64,000 nucleotides of DNA from Pseudomonadota bacterium (GCA_018242365.1 JAFECB010000023.1:1-64000); one strand, 5' to 3'. Counted from the stretch's first letter, positions 8,344 to 18,073 are shown. Notes: generated from the sequence alone by a model not told the origin. Translations and numbers: made by a program.

Positions 8344-8922
8344 TCAACCAATCTCGTGCCCTTGCTGGATCGCTCCAACGATCCGCGCGAACACCTCGTC
8401 CAGCGTACCTTCGCCATCGACGACGGTGAGCTGGCCTTGCTGGCGGTAGTAATCCACCACCGGCGCGGTCTTCTCTTCGTACACGTTCAGGCGGTGACGC
8501 ACCGCGTCCGGCGTGTCGTCGGTGCGGCCTTCGGCTTGGGCGCGACCGGCGAGGCGTTCGATGATCCTCTCGAAATCGACGACCAACTGCACGGCGGCAT
8601 CGAACTTCTGGCCGAGATCCTTGAGCAACGCATCAAGCGCGGCGGCTTGAGCGAGGTTACGTGGATAGCCGTCGAGGATGAAGCCGGTGCGGGTGTCATC
8701 GCGCGAGAAGCGATCCTTGAGCATGCCCAGCAGGATCTCGTCGCTGACCAGATCCCCGCGCGCCATCACTTCCCTGGCTTTCAGCCCAAGCGGGCTGCCG
8801 GCGGCCACTTCGGCGCGCAGCAGGTCGCCGGTGGAAATGTGCGGCACTTGCAGATGTTCTTTCAGGCGTGCGGCCTGCGTCCCTTTCCCGGTTCCCGGCG
8901 CACCCAACAAAACCAATCGCAT
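8344..8922 (-). CDS. adk: adenylate kinase, short form
   Basis: Interconverts AMP + ATP and 2 ADP in the cytosol. The 192-residue protein begins MRLVLLGAPGTGKGTQ (P-loop, residues 7-15), then STGDLLRAEV for AMP binding and GFILDGYPRN. The LID region is the short type: RTDDTPDAVRHRLNVY without the long four-cysteine insertion, as known for xanthomonads and eukaryotic cytosolic kinases. The frame is open 137 codons upstream, but GGAG eight bases before the chosen ATG and the glycine-rich loop fix the start. It is divergent from the PPi-phosphofructokinase gene with 145 bases between. Confidence 0.97.
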   Translation of the reverse strand: MRLVLLGAPGTGKGTQAARLKEHLQVPHISTGDLLRAEVAAGSPLGLKAREVMARGDLVSDEILLGMLKDRFSRDDTRTGFILDGYPRNLAQAAALDALLKDLGQKFDAAVQLVVDFERIIERLAGRAQAEGRTDDTPDAVRHRLNVYEEKTAPVVDYYRQQGQLTVVDGEGTLDEVFARIVGAIQQGHEIG

Positions 8923-8970
8923 CACATCGCTCCAGAAGGTTTCAGACGGACCACGCCCCGGCCGCAGCTC

Positions 8971-8988
8971 ATGCCCGAAACCGGGCAT
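8971..8988. promoter_or_regulatory. inverted repeat in the adk/pfp divergent spacer
   Basis: A perfect 7-bp inverted repeat, ATGCCCG-AAAC-CGGGCAT, in the middle of the 145-base spacer between the two divergent genes. A TAGACT hexamer (8994-8999) that could serve as a -10 for the plus-strand gene follows at once. It could be an operator or a leader hairpin. No regulator is implied by the sequence. Confidence 0.3.
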
Positions 8989-9067
8989 CGCCGTAGACTG
9001 GGACGTCCGTCGGCCCGGCCACTTTACCGCAGCCACGCACCCGGCCAGAACATCCAGAGATACCGAC

Positions 9068-10330
9068 ATGCCCCAAGGCACCCTGTTGTACGCACAAAGC
9101 GGCGGCGTGACCGCCGTCATCAATGCCACCGCCGCCGCCGTGTTGCAGGCCGCGCGCAAGCGCAAGGTGCGCGTGCTGGCGGCCCACAACGGCATCCTCG
9201 GCGCGCTGCGGGAAGACCTGATCGACACCAGCATGCTGACGGCTGCGGAGGTCGCGGGACTGGCGCAGACGCCGGGCGGGGCCTTCGGCAGCTGCCGGCT
9301 CAAATTGAAGTCGCTGGAGCAGGATCGCGCCAAATACGAGCGCTTGCTGGAGGTGTTCCGCGCCCACGACGTGCGCTGGTTCCTCTACAACGGCGGCAAT
9401 GACTCCGCCGACACCGCACTCAAGGTGTCGCGGCTGGCCGAAGAGTTCGGCTATCCCCTCACCTGCGTCGGCGTACCCAAGACCATCGACAACGATCTGG
9501 CCGTCACCGACTGCTGCCCCGGCTTCGGCTCGGCGGCCAAGTACACCGCGGTGTCGCTGCGCGAATGCGCGCTGGACGTGGCGGCGATGGCGGAAACCTC
9601 GACCAAGGTGTTCATCTACGAGGCGATGGGCCGCCACGCCGGCTGGCTGGCTGCCGCTGCGGGCCTCGCGGGAGCCGGCCGCGACGCAGCACCGCACCTG
9701 ATCCTGTTCCCGGAAAAGCCTTTTGACGAAGCCGACTTCCTGGCGCGGGTGGCGGCCACAGTGAAGCGTGTCGGCCATTGCGTGGTGGTCGCCAGCGAAG
9801 GCATCCGCGACCACAAGGGGCGCTTCGTCGCCGATGTGGAAGGCCTGTCCGATGCCTTCGGCCATGTGCAACTGGGCGGCGTGGGCTCGTATCTCGCCGC
9901 GCGGGTTGCGCATGTGCTGGGCCTGAAGGTGCATTGGGCGATGCCGGATTACCTGCAGCGCTCCGCCCGCCACCTCGCCAGCCAGACCGACCTCGAACAG
10001 GCGATGGCGGTCGGCCATGCCGCGGTGGAATGCGCACTGGCCGGCCAGAATGCGCTGATGCCGATCATCGTCCGCGACAGCGACAGCCCCTATCGCTGGC
10101 ACATCGACATCGCCCCGCTGGCGCAGATCGCCAATCGCGAAAAGAAGATGCCCAAGGCCTTCATCCGCGCCGATGGCTACGGGATTACCGCCGCCGCGCG
10201 TCGCTATCTGACACCGCTGATCGCAGGTGAGGCCTGCCCGCCCTACACCGCGGACGGCCTGCCCGCCTACACGACACCGCAGATGCGCTTGATCAAACGC
10301 CGTTTGCCACGCATGCCTGCCGGCGACTGA
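9068..10330 (+). CDS. pfp: pyrophosphate-dependent 6-phosphofructokinase
   Basis: Phosphorylates fructose-6-phosphate reversibly with PPi as donor, in glycolysis and gluconeogenesis. The 420 residues include YNGGNDSADTA (109-112 GGND), PKTIDND (137-143), GFGSAAKYT and [10 protein letters not shown] (187-193). In ATP-dependent enzymes the phosphate-donor loop reads GGDGS; an Asp in the position of that second Gly together with PKTIDND marks the PPi type, so the call rests on visible residues. The frame runs open far upstream through antisense adk; the ATG at 9068 gives the family's N-terminus (YAQSGGVTAVINATA). The H+-pyrophosphatase gene 2 kb away fits a PPi-based energy economy. Confidence 0.95.
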   Translation: MPQGTLLYAQSGGVTAVINATAAAVLQAARKRKVRVLAAHNGILGALREDLIDTSMLTAAEVAGLAQTPGGAFGSCRLKLKSLEQDRAKYERLLEVFRAHDVRWFLYNGGNDSADTALKVSRLAEEFGYPLTCVGVPKTIDNDLAVTDCCPGFGSAAKYTAVSLRECALDVAAMAETSTKVFIYEAMGRHAGWLAAAAGLAGAGRDAAPHLILFPEKPFDEADFLARVAATVKRVGHCVVVASEGIRDHKGRFVADVEGLSDAFGHVQLGGVGSYLAARVAHVLGLKVHWAMPDYLQRSARHLASQTDLEQAMAVGHAAVECALAGQNALMPIIVRDSDSPYRWHIDIAPLAQIANREKKMPKAFIRADGYGITAAARRYLTPLIAGEACPPYTADGLPAYTTPQMRLIKRRLPRMPAGD

Positions 10331-10543
10331 GATCGCCGGATGCGACGCATTCGCAACTGGCGTATCGGACCTGCGACGACCGCGAAGCCTGTAGCATGGG
10401 CGCACCACCCCGCATGTCCGGGATAGGCATCCTTGTTACGTTAGTGTCCAATTGACACGGGAACGCAGATGCTGGCTGCAGTTGGCCGACACACTGCGCA
10501 CCGTGCAGCCCACATTCGGCGATATTCGCTTTCGAGGACTTTC

Positions 10544-11338
10544 ATGAAAACTTCGCTTTCGGCTCTCACCATCGCCCTGACCCTTGCCCTTGCCAGCAGC
10601 CCGGCCCTGGCCGGCAAGAACGACCCGCGTGGATCGGCCGCAGGCAGGAATTCCAACAACTCCAATCCGACCCTGGAGCACTGCGATCGTCCGCTGGGCA
10701 CCGTCGGTGTGGTGGAAGAGCAAAGCGGCGACTGGTATCGCTATCTCACCTCCGACCTCCGCCTGCCGTCCACCATCCCGGTGATCCGCATGCTGATCCA
10801 GCAGTCCAACTGCTTCGTGGTGGTCGAGCGCGGCAGGGCAATGCAGAACATGATGCAGGAGCGCCAGTTGGCGGAAAGCGGCGAACTGCGCCAAGGCAGC
10901 AACTTCGGCCGCGGCCAGATGGTGGCGGCCGACTACACCATCAATCCCAGCATCACGTTCTCGCAAAGTGACGCCGGCGGCATCGGTGGCGTGATCGGTT
11001 CGTTCGGTGGCAAGTGGGGCGCGGTCGGCGCGCTGGTTGGTGGCCTGAAGTTCAAGAAAGCCGAAACCATGCTGACCCTGATCGACAACCGCTCCGGCGT
11101 GCAGCTGGGCATCGCCCAAGGCAATGCCACCAAGACCGACTTCGCACTCGGCTTCGGCGGCGGCGGTGGGTCCGGCTTCGGCGGCCTCGGCGGCTACACC
11201 AGCACGCCGGAAGGCAAGGCGATTGCCGCGGCCTTCGTCAATGCCTACAACAACCTGGTCGTGTCCTTGCGGGACTACCAAGCGCAGGAGGTCGATGGCG
11301 GCCTGGGCCGTGGGGGCAATCTGCCGGTCGGGCAGTAA
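10544..11338 (+). CDS. exported CsgG-like protein
   Basis: A 264-residue protein with a clear signal peptide (MKTSLSALTIALTLALASSPALA, cut after ALA). There is no lipobox cysteine. The body resembles the CsgG/HfaB domain: a strand-helix stretch IPVIRMLIQQSNCFVVVERG, then a helix MQNMMQERQL, and ADYTINPSITFS leading into a glycine-rich segment and a later strand TMLTLIDNRSGVQLGIAQG. CsgG proteins form outer-membrane secretion pores or bind surface polymers. No csgA, B, E or F genes are nearby, so a curli role is not supported, and the missing lipid anchor argues for a periplasmic or surface variant. It is monocistronic, with 213 bases upstream and a hairpin downstream. Confidence 0.7.
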   Translation: MKTSLSALTIALTLALASSPALAGKNDPRGSAAGRNSNNSNPTLEHCDRPLGTVGVVEEQSGDWYRYLTSDLRLPSTIPVIRMLIQQSNCFVVVERGRAMQNMMQERQLAESGELRQGSNFGRGQMVAADYTINPSITFSQSDAGGIGGVIGSFGGKWGAVGALVGGLKFKKAETMLTLIDNRSGVQLGIAQGNATKTDFALGFGGGGGSGFGGLGGYTSTPEGKAIAAAFVNAYNNLVVSLRDYQAQEVDGGLGRGGNLPVGQ

Positions 11339-11360
11339 GGTTCGACGTGGCCGACACCCG

Positions 11361-11386
11361 GAGGATCGCCTGCTTTGGCGATCCTC
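11361..11386 (+). terminator. hairpin after the CsgG-like gene
   Basis: Perfect 10-bp stem GAGGATCGCC/GGCGATCCTC with a 6-base loop, 22 bases after the stop codon. The T-run is weak (TGTCGTTT), so termination may be incomplete and the DUF167 gene 30 bases further on may be read through. Confidence 0.6.
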
Positions 11387-11415
11387 TGTCGTTTCATCAT
11401 CAGCAACATCCGACC

Positions 11416-11640
11416 ATGCCGGTCCTGCAGATCAAGGCCAAGCCCAATTCACGCGCGTCTGCCTTGATCGAACAGGACGACGGCACCTGGCTCGCCCAGC
11501 TCAAATCACCGCCGGTGGACGGCAAGGCGAATGAGGAATTGATCGAACTCGTCGCCCGACAGTTCGGCTGCGCCAAATCGTCGGTATCGATCAAGACGGG
11601 TGCCGGTGCGCGACTCAAGCGGGTGACGATCCCCGATTGA
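11416..11640 (+). CDS. DUF167 (YggU) family protein
   Basis: A 74-residue protein. The family motif is visible: IKAKPNSRAS near the start, PPVDGKANEELIELVA in the middle and KSSVSIKTGAGARLKRVTI at the end. DUF167 proteins are small alpha/beta cytosolic proteins of unknown biochemical function. E. coli YggU is about 96 residues, so this is a short member. The frame extends upstream into the CsgG-like gene's other frame; the ATG at 11416 starts directly at the conserved fold. Confidence 0.85.
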   Translation: MPVLQIKAKPNSRASALIEQDDGTWLAQLKSPPVDGKANEELIELVARQFGCAKSSVSIKTGAGARLKRVTIPD

Positions 11641-11701
11641 GGCTGCGCTGATCCGGCCGTCATCCTGCGCGCCTCTGTCCGGATGTAGTTCCGAAGAGCA
11701 G

Positions 11702-11723
11702 GACCCCAGCGTTCGCTGGGATC
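11702..11723. repeat. short palindrome of a second type
   Basis: CCCAGCG-TT-CGCTGGG flanked by GAC/ATC, in the gap between the convergent DUF167 gene and the minus-strand secreted protein gene. It is unrelated to the REP family in this window and occurs once here. Similar GATCCCAGCG palindromes are recalled from other xanthomonad intergenic regions. Confidence 0.4.
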
Positions 11724-11757
11724 ACGCGGGGGCCCGTTCGGCGCTGCCCTGGCAGCA

Positions 11758-12276
11758 TCATCGACAATCCCGCCCCTGCATCACCAATTGCGCGACAAAC
11801 CGAGGTAACGGCCGTGCCTGCGTCCGCGCCGCCGGCGACATGGCATCGTGCAGGTACACCCGCACACGGCCCTGTGCATCTCGGGTGGGTACGGCGTCGC
11901 CCGTGCTTTCCCGCCACACTTGAACCTGTGCCCACTGACCTGGGCATCGCGCGCTCGGCACCCGGATCACGTCATTGAGTCGCCAGCCTCGCTGCGGATT
12001 CGGCCTTGCCTCGGCCGCTTCCACCAAGCGTGCATGCGGCAGGCAGCGGCTGCTCGATGGCGCCGCCGATATCGAAAACGGCCGGGCTCGATCGCCTGTG
12101 AAACGCCCCTCCAAGCGCATGCACGCCTCCGGAATGATCCGCAGCGTTGTCAGCGCGCCATCCGCCTGCGCCGGAAACGGCGCGCGCTGGATTTCCGGTA
12201 CCGGATCCGAAGCCGCTGCGGATGCGCCAGCTGCAAGCAGGCAGGCGAGCCCCAAGGGAATTCCGACACTCCGCAT
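11758..12276 (-). CDS. secreted hypothetical protein
   Basis: A 172-residue protein, not recognised. It has a signal peptide ([22 protein letters not shown]) preceded by a good Shine-Dalgarno site (AGGAG, nine bases before ATG). The mature part holds [43 protein letters not shown] and [21 protein letters not shown]; four cysteines could form disulfides, which suits a periplasmic or secreted protein. An earlier in-frame start would add 28 residues ahead of the signal, which is implausible. It is convergent with the DUF167 gene and divergent from hppA (186 bases). Confidence 0.7.
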   Translation of the reverse strand: MRSVGIPLGLACLLAAGASAAASDPVPEIQRAPFPAQADGALTTLRIIPEACMRLEGRFTGDRARPFSISAAPSSSRCLPHARLVEAAEARPNPQRGWRLNDVIRVPSARCPGQWAQVQVWRESTGDAVPTRDAQGRVRVYLHDAMSPAARTQARPLPRFVAQLVMQGRDCR

Positions 12277-12367
12277 GTTCGACTCCTGCAGATCATTCGT
12301 ATCGAGGAACCCTGCCATATCCCGGCTGAATCGTGGGCCATGGCCGGTTTTTGCGGACAAACCCGTT

Positions 12368-12395
12368 TTGAATCCTTCCCCGTGTGCGCCATAAT
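12368..12395 (+). promoter_or_regulatory. predicted sigma-70 promoter of hppA
   Basis: TTGAAT (12368-12373) and CATAAT (12390-12395) with a 16-base spacer, five and five matches to consensus. It would give a leader of about 60 bases ending in the GGGGAGAG ribosome-binding site of hppA. Confidence 0.5.
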
Positions 12396-12462
12396 CGGCC
12401 GGTTGCCCCGATTGCGGGCACGCCCATCCATCGCTATTTCACGCAACTCCGGGGAGAGTTTC

Positions 12463-14733
12463 ATGCTGGAGCAATACGGCTTAGTGCTGGCGCTGGTCTG
12501 CGCCGGTATCGCGATCCTGTACGGCCTGTGGACGGCCGCCTGGATCAACAGGCAACCCGCTGGCAACGAGCGTATGCAGGAAATCGCCGGCGCGATCCAG
12601 GAAGGCGCGCGCGCCTACCTCAACCGCCAGTACACGACCATTGCCATTGCCGGCGTGGTGCTGCTGGTGCTGATCGGCGTGTTCCTGGGCTGGCATGCCG
12701 CGACGGGTTTTGCGATCGGCGCGATCCTCTCCGGTGCCGCCGGCTATATCGGCATGAACGTCTCGGTGCGCGCCAATGTGCGTACCGCCGAGGCCGCCCG
12801 CAGCGGCATGGGCCCGGCGATGAACGTGGCCTTCAAGGGTGGCGCGATCACCGGCATGCTGGTGGTCGGCCTGGGCCTGCTCGGCGTGGCCGGTTACTGG
12901 TATGTGCTGACCAATGTGATGGGCGTGGAGCAGGAAAAGGCCCTGCACGCGCTGGTCGGCCTGGCATTTGGCTCCAGCTTGATTTCGATCTTCGCCCGCC
13001 TCGGCGGCGGCATCTTCACCAAGGGTGCCGACGTCGGTGCCGACCTCGTGGGCAAGGTTGAAGCCGGTATCCCCGAGGACGACCCCCGCAACCCGGCGGT
13101 GATCGCCGACAACGTGGGCGACAACGTCGGCGACTGCGCCGGCATGGCCGCCGACCTGTTCGAAACCTACGCCGTCACCGTGATCGCCACCATGCTGCTG
13201 GGCGGGCTGATGGCCGCCACCGTCGGCACCCACGCGGTGCTGTACCCGCTGGTGCTGGGCGGCGCGTCGATCATTGCGTCCATCATCGGCGCGATGTTCG
13301 TCAAGGTCAGCGGCAGCAACCCGAACATCATGGGCGCGCTGTATCGCGGCGTGATTGTCTCTGCCGTGCTCGCGGCGATCGCGTTCTATCCGATCACCAC
13401 CCAGTTGATGGCAGATTCCAGCTTCGGCGCGATGAACCTGTACGGCTGCGCGCTGATCGGGCTGGTGTTGACCGGCGTGATCGTGTGGATCACCGAGTAC
13501 TACACCGGCACCCAGTACGCGCCGGTCAAGCACGTCGCGCAGGCCTCCACCACCGGCCACGGCACCAACATCATCGCCGGCCTCGGCGTGTCGATGAAGT
13601 CCACCGCGCTGCCGGTACTCGCCGTTTGCGCCTCGATTCTCGGTGCATACAAGCTCGGCGAGCTGTATGGCATCGCGATTGCCGCCACCTCGATGCTGTC
13701 GATGGCCGGCATGATCGTGGCGCTCGACGCCTACGGCCCGATCACCGACAACGCCGGTGGCATCGCCGAGATGAGCGAGCTGCCGGCCGATGTGCGTAAT
13801 GTGACGGATCCGCTGGATGCCGTGGGCAACACCACCAAGGCGGTGACCAAGGGTTATGCAATCGGTTCGGCCGCGCTTGCGGCACTGGTGCTGTTCGCCG
13901 ACTACACCCACAACCTGCAAACCGCGCATCCGGATGTCAGCTTCACCTTCGACCTGTCCAACCACATGGTCATCATTGGCCTCTTGATCGGCGGCCTGAT
14001 CCCGTACCTGTTCGGTGCGATGGCAATGGAAGCCGTGGGCCGCGCCGCGGGCAGCGTGGTGGAAGAAGTGCGCCGCCAGTTCCGCGAGATCAAGGGCATC
14101 ATGGATGGCACGGGCAAGCCGCAGTACGACAAGGCCGTGGACATGCTGACCAAGTCGGCGATCAAGGAAATGATCGTGCCGTCGCTGTTGCCGGTCGCCG
14201 TGCCCGTGGTCGTCGGTCTGGCTCTCGGCCCGCAGGCGCTGGGCGGCTTGCTGATCGGCACCATTGTCACCGGCATCTTCGTCGCCATTTCTATGACCAC
14301 CGGTGGTGGCGCTTGGGACAATGCCAAGAAGTACATCGAAGACGGCAACTTCGGCGGCAAGGGCAGCGAGGCGCACAAGGCCGCCGTGACCGGCGACACC
14401 GTCGGTGATCCCTACAAGGACACCGCCGGCCCGGCCGTGAACCCGTTGATCAAGATCATCAACATCGTGGCCCTGCTGATCGTGCCGCTGCTGCCGGTGA
14501 ACATGGGCAATGCCACTGCCCCTGCCGCACCGACGGCAGTGGAAGCCCCGGCGGCGATGGCCGCGCAGCCGGCTGCCCCGACCGAGCAAGCAGCGACGGA
14601 AGCGACCGCACCCGTGGAAGCGTCCGCCGCTCCGGCCGCACCCGCCACCGACACGGCTGCAAATTCGGCACCTGTCGATGCCGCGAGCACGCCGGCTCCG
14701 ACGCCTGCACAGGAAAGCCCGAGCGCCAACTGA
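12463..14733 (+). CDS. hppA: membrane-bound proton-translocating pyrophosphatase
   Basis: Couples PPi hydrolysis to H+ export across the inner membrane. The 756-residue protein has about 16 hydrophobic segments and the catalytic block [20 protein letters not shown] with NVGDNVGD (residues 188-224). At the subclass-defining position it reads [11 protein letters not shown]459 and T462, where K+-dependent enzymes have alanine first, so it should be the K+-independent H+-pumping type (family knowledge applied to a visible residue). GGGGAGAG is six bases before the ATG. After the last membrane segment (PLLPVNMGN) comes an unusual tail of about 75 residues made almost only of Ala, Pro, Thr, Glu and Ser. 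A strong terminator follows. Confidence 0.97.
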   Translation: MLEQYGLVLALVCAGIAILYGLWTAAWINRQPAGNERMQEIAGAIQEGARAYLNRQYTTIAIAGVVLLVLIGVFLGWHAATGFAIGAILSGAAGYIGMNVSVRANVRTAEAARSGMGPAMNVAFKGGAITGMLVVGLGLLGVAGYWYVLTNVMGVEQEKALHALVGLAFGSSLISIFARLGGGIFTKGADVGADLVGKVEAGIPEDDPRNPAVIADNVGDNVGDCAGMAADLFETYAVTVIATMLLGGLMAATVGTHAVLYPLVLGGASIIASIIGAMFVKVSGSNPNIMGALYRGVIVSAVLAAIAFYPITTQLMADSSFGAMNLYGCALIGLVLTGVIVWITEYYTGTQYAPVKHVAQASTTGHGTNIIAGLGVSMKSTALPVLAVCASILGAYKLGELYGIAIAATSMLSMAGMIVALDAYGPITDNAGGIAEMSELPADVRNVTDPLDAVGNTTKAVTKGYAIGSAALAALVLFADYTHNLQTAHPDVSFTFDLSNHMVIIGLLIGGLIPYLFGAMAMEAVGRAAGSVVEEVRRQFREIKGIMDGTGKPQYDKAVDMLTKSAIKEMIVPSLLPVAVPVVVGLALGPQALGGLLIGTIVTGIFVAISMTTGGGAWDNAKKYIEDGNFGGKGSEAHKAAVTGDTVGDPYKDTAGPAVNPLIKIINIVALLIVPLLPVNMGNATAPAAPTAVEAPAAMAAQPAAPTEQAATEATAPVEASAAPAAPATDTAANSAPVDAASTPAPTPAQESPSAN

Positions 14734-14753
14734 TCGGTTCGGATTGCGTCATG

Positions 14754-14785
14754 AAAACGGCGGCCTCAAGGCCGCCGTTTTTTTT
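14754..14785 (+). terminator. rho-independent terminator of hppA
   Basis: A 12-bp stem (8 GC-rich bp plus A/T pairs) with TCAA loop, AACGGCGGCC/GGCCGCCGTT, ending in eight T. It lies 21 bases after the hppA stop. Confidence 0.95.
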
Positions 14786-14804
14786 CAATCACCCTGCGCT
14801 CTAC

Positions 14805-14966
14805 TGTAGGAGCGCACCGAAGGGGTGCGAAAGAAACATCGAAGGTGCGTGAGCAGGTCGCACCCCTGCGGTGTGCTCCTACAGGGCACGATTTTGTAGG
14901 AGCGCACCGCAGGGGCGCGATGGTCGAAAGGACGATCTGCAGGAGCGCACCGCAGGGGCGCGATGG
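14805..14966. repeat. cluster of REP-like units
   Basis: One inverted pair (14805-14883) followed by two further direct left-arm units (14895-14922 and 14937-14966). All carry GGAGCGCACCGCAGGGGCGCGA or a close variant. The cluster lies between the hppA terminator and the 3' end of pilR and ends four bases before the pilR stop. Confidence 0.9.
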
Positions 14967-14970
14967 TTGC

Positions 14971-16395
14971 TCAATCGATCCCGAGCTTCTTCAGCTTGTA
15001 GCGCAGCGCGCGGAAGGTGATGCCAAGCTGGGCTGCGGTGCGGGTCTTGTTGTAGCGGTTGTCCTGCAGGGCCACTTCAATGGCCTTGCGTTCGATTTCC
15101 TCGATGAATTCCGGCAGCGCGCTGCTGGCGGATTCGCGCGGGTCGATCAGGCGCGGGTCGCGTGCGGCAGGCGCGGCATGCGTGGGCGCGGCGGGCGCTT
15201 GCCGCACTTCGGGCAGGCGCAGGTCGGCGGCGCTGATGCCGTCGTCGTCGGCCAGTGCAAACGCACGTTCGAGGATGTTTTCCAGTTCGCGGATATTGCC
15301 GGGGAAGGTGTAGTGGCCCAGTGCTTCGATCGCATCGACGTGCAACTGCGGCTTGCTGCGCCCTTGTGCGGTCGCGAGACGGGCGAGGATGGCATCGATC
15401 AGCGCCGGAAGATCCTCGCGGCGTTCGCGCAGCGGCGGCACCGGAAGTTCGATCACGTTGATCCGGTAATACAGGTCGTGGCGGAAGCGGCCTTCCTCGG
15501 TCAGCGCGGCCAGATCCTTGTGGGTGGCCGAGAGGATGCGCACGTCCACCGCGACTTCGGCATTGGCACCGACCGGACGCACGGATTTTTCCTGGATCGC
15601 GCGCAGCAGCTTGACCTGCATCGACATCGGCAGTTCGGCGATTTCGTCGAGGAACAAGGTGCCGCCATTGGCGGCCTGGAACAAGCCGGTCTTGTCGGCA
15701 TGGGCGCCGGTGAAGGCGCCTTTCTTGTGGCCGAAGAATTCGCTTTCCATCAATTCGGTCGGGATCGCGCCGCAGTTGACCGGGATGAACGGCCCGCTGG
15801 CGCGCGGGCTCTCGCAATGGATGGTGCGGGCCACCAGCTCCTTGCCGACGCCGGATTCGCCGACGATGTAGACGGGGGCCTGGCTGCGCGCGACCTTGCC
15901 CAGCGTGGCGCGCAGCACGGCCATGGGTGGTGATTGCCCGAGCAACCTCGCTACCGCGCGGCTGCCGCGGGCTTCGTCCTTGTGGGGTTCACCACCGCTG
16001 CGCAGCTGCAGGGCGTGCTGGACCAGGCCGCGCAGGACGGCGAGATCCACCGGTTTGCTGACGAAATCGAACGCGCCGGCCTTGAGCGCATCGACCGCGG
16101 CTTCCTGATTGCCGAAGGCGGTGATCATCGCCACCGGCGTATTGGGATGGAAGCGCGTGATGTCGCGCACCAGTTCGATGCCCGAACCATCCGTAAGCCG
16201 CATGTCGGTCAGGCACAGTGCGTATTGACCGCGCAGCAGCAGTGCACGGGCATCGTGCAAGGACGAGGCGGTATCGCATTTCACGCCCATCCGGCCCAGG
16301 GTCAGGACCAGCAACTCGCGGATGTCGCGCTCGTCGTCGACGATCAGGGCGTTGGCGGTGGTGCCGGATGCGGGATTGGCGTGGGCAGTATTCAT
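14971..16395 (-). CDS. pilR: type IV pilus sigma-54 response regulator PilR
   Basis: An NtrC-class activator of 474 residues. Receiver domain: ALIVDDERDIREL, phospho-acceptor Asp in LTDMRLTDGSGIEL, lysine in FVSKPVD. Central AAA+ domain: Walker A GESGVGKE, the GAFTGA loop in KKGAFTGAHADK that contacts sigma-54, and GGTLFLDEIAEL. The C-terminal Fis-type helix-turn-helix is NKTRTAAQLGITFRALRYKL. In Pseudomonas and Xanthomonas PilR turns on pilA. Here sigma-54 sites precede two of three nearby pilin genes. The frame opens 48 codons earlier; the ATG at 16395 gives the normal N-terminus. It follows pilS by 70 bases on the same strand. Confidence 0.95.
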   Translation of the reverse strand: MNTAHANPASGTTANALIVDDERDIRELLVLTLGRMGVKCDTASSLHDARALLLRGQYALCLTDMRLTDGSGIELVRDITRFHPNTPVAMITAFGNQEAAVDALKAGAFDFVSKPVDLAVLRGLVQHALQLRSGGEPHKDEARGSRAVARLLGQSPPMAVLRATLGKVARSQAPVYIVGESGVGKELVARTIHCESPRASGPFIPVNCGAIPTELMESEFFGHKKGAFTGAHADKTGLFQAANGGTLFLDEIAELPMSMQVKLLRAIQEKSVRPVGANAEVAVDVRILSATHKDLAALTEEGRFRHDLYYRINVIELPVPPLRERREDLPALIDAILARLATAQGRSKPQLHVDAIEALGHYTFPGNIRELENILERAFALADDDGISAADLRLPEVRQAPAAPTHAAPAARDPRLIDPRESASSALPEFIEEIERKAIEVALQDNRYNKTRTAAQLGITFRALRYKLKKLGID

Positions 16396-16465
16396 TTCGG
16401 CACGATAACCGCTTGCCGCGCTGCGTCCAAGTACGACGCATTGCGTCAGCCGCTTGGGCGGCGGC

Positions 16466-18073
16466 CTAGCCCGTGGTGATCGCGTGCGCGCTCGCCAGCC
16501 GGATCCGGAAACAACAACCGCCGCCGGGAATCGGAACATGGTCGAGACTGGCCTGGTTGGCGAGGCAAAGCTCGCGGGCGATATACAGGCCGAGGCCAGT
16601 GCCGTGGCCGGAGGTGGTGAAGAAGGGCCGGAACAACTGGGCGGCGACAGCCTCGGGGATACCCGGGCCGTGGTCGATCACGTCCAGCAGGGGCGTGCCC
16701 CTGGGGTCGGCGTGTGCATGCAGCTCGATCCGCGCCGGCTCGCCCGGCATGCGGCCATAAATACGGGCGTTGTGGACCAGCGCAGTCACCGCCTGCTGCA
16801 GCTGGCGGTGATCGACCAGACAGGGCATCGAATCCGCAGGCACCCGTGCGGTCACCGTGTCGTCGTCCAAGGGTTGTGTTCGCTGGAACTCATCGACGAA
16901 CTGGCGGGTGAACTCGACCAAATCGACGTGTTCGGGCTGGGCGCGCTCACGCCGGGCCAGACTCAGCACGTTCTCGATGATGCCATTCATGCGCCGGGTC
17001 TGCTGATAGATGATCTGCAGCAGGCGGCGGTCGGATTCGGGGATGTCGCGCGATTCTTCCAGCAACTGCGTGGAGTAGCTGATCGCCGCCAGCGGATTGC
17101 GGATTTCGTGGGCGAGGCTGGCCGAGAAGCGGCCGAGCGTGGCCAGGGTCAGGGTTTCCGCGCGCCGCGAGGCCAGCTCTGCATCGTCGAGGAATACCAG
17201 CACCTGGTCGCCCTCGGCGAGCAGGCGGGCGAAGCGCGGCAGCACTTCGGGCAGGTCCTTGGCCAGTTGCAGCGGGTTGGCGTCCAGGCGCCCATCGCGC
17301 TTCCAGCGCTGCAGGCGCATCGCCAGTTCCGGCGCGGCGGTGGCCAGCAGCCGGCGGCCTTCCCCGGCGTTGCCGACTTGCAGGATCGCCGCTTCGTTGG
17401 CAAGACGGATCTCGCCGTCACCATCGACCAGCAAGACGCCAGTACGCATGCGCCGGATGATCAACTCATTGACCTCGGCCAGGCTCTCGGCCTGGCTGCC
17501 CCGGTGCGCGGCCAACGCCAGGCTGGAGCGCATCTGCCGACCAACGATCGCGGTGACGCTGGTGATGGCGAGGTAGCTGACGCCGAACATCAGGATTTCC
17601 GCGGTCGAGCGCCCGGCGCTGCCTTCGTTCAGGACGTGCCAGAGGTGTTGCGCCAGCAGTGCCGCAAACGCGCTGGTCGCTGCTGCCATGCCTACCGCCA
17701 AGGGCAGCAGCAGCGCCGCAGCGCCGATATTGAACAGCAGCATCATCGCCACGCCCGAGGCAAGCCCCGGCATCACGCCGATGGCCATGGCGGCGGCGAT
17801 GATGTCCACACTGATGCCGATCGCCGCGTGTACGACGATGCGGCCGCGGCGACCGCGGATGAACAGCGCGACGGCCGCGACCAGGTAGGCGATGGCGATG
17901 AGCTGCGGCAACGGCGTGGGTGGAGCGCCCTCCAACAGCAGACCGAACGGGCTGAACACCGTCAGGCACAGCAGCGCGGCTTCCAGCAACCGATACAGGG
18001 TGAAGTAATGCAGCTCGCGCCGGCTTTCGGCGTTGGCGAGGAAGGCGGTTGGCGCTGGCGCTGGCGCGGGCAT
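16466..18073 (-). CDS. pilS: type IV pilus sensor histidine kinase PilS
   Basis: A 535-residue inner-membrane kinase. About six hydrophobic segments occupy residues 20-190, then a PAS-like region ([22 protein letters not shown]), the H-box [20 protein letters not shown] with the phosphorylated histidine, the N-box region [10 protein letters not shown], and the G-boxes DHGPGIPE and [15 protein letters not shown]. It phosphorylates PilR; in Pseudomonas PilS senses pilin in the membrane. A GTG at 18112 would add 13 residues; the ATG at 18073 was preferred, although neither has a clear ribosome-binding site. It is divergent from sucC with 147 bases between. Confidence 0.95.
   Translation of the reverse strand: MPAPAPAPTAFLANAESRRELHYFTLYRLLEAALLCLTVFSPFGLLLEGAPPTPLPQLIAIAYLVAAVALFIRGRRGRIVVHAAIGISVDIIAAAMAIGVMPGLASGVAMMLLFNIGAAALLLPLAVGMAAATSAFAALLAQHLWHVLNEGSAGRSTAEILMFGVSYLAITSVTAIVGRQMRSSLALAAHRGSQAESLAEVNELIIRRMRTGVLLVDGDGEIRLANEAAILQVGNAGEGRRLLATAAPELAMRLQRWKRDGRLDANPLQLAKDLPEVLPRFARLLAEGDQVLVFLDDAELASRRAETLTLATLGRFSASLAHEIRNPLAAISYSTQLLEESRDIPESDRRLLQIIYQQTRRMNGIIENVLSLARRERAQPEHVDLVEFTRQFVDEFQRTQPLDDDTVTARVPADSMPCLVDHRQLQQAVTALVHNARIYGRMPGEPARIELHAHADPRGTPLLDVIDHGPGIPEAVAAQLFRPFFTTSGHGTGLGLYIARELCLANQASLDHVPIPGGGCCFRIRLASAHAITTG

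Noticed and set aside
10321..10345. Hairpin after the PPi-phosphofructokinase stop (GGCGA...TCGCC)
   Set aside because: Five-base stem with no T-run; too weak to call as a terminator.
12481..14589. 702-codon open frame opposite hppA
   Set aside because: Same reason; low-complexity His/Arg/Gln/Asp-rich translation with no domain.
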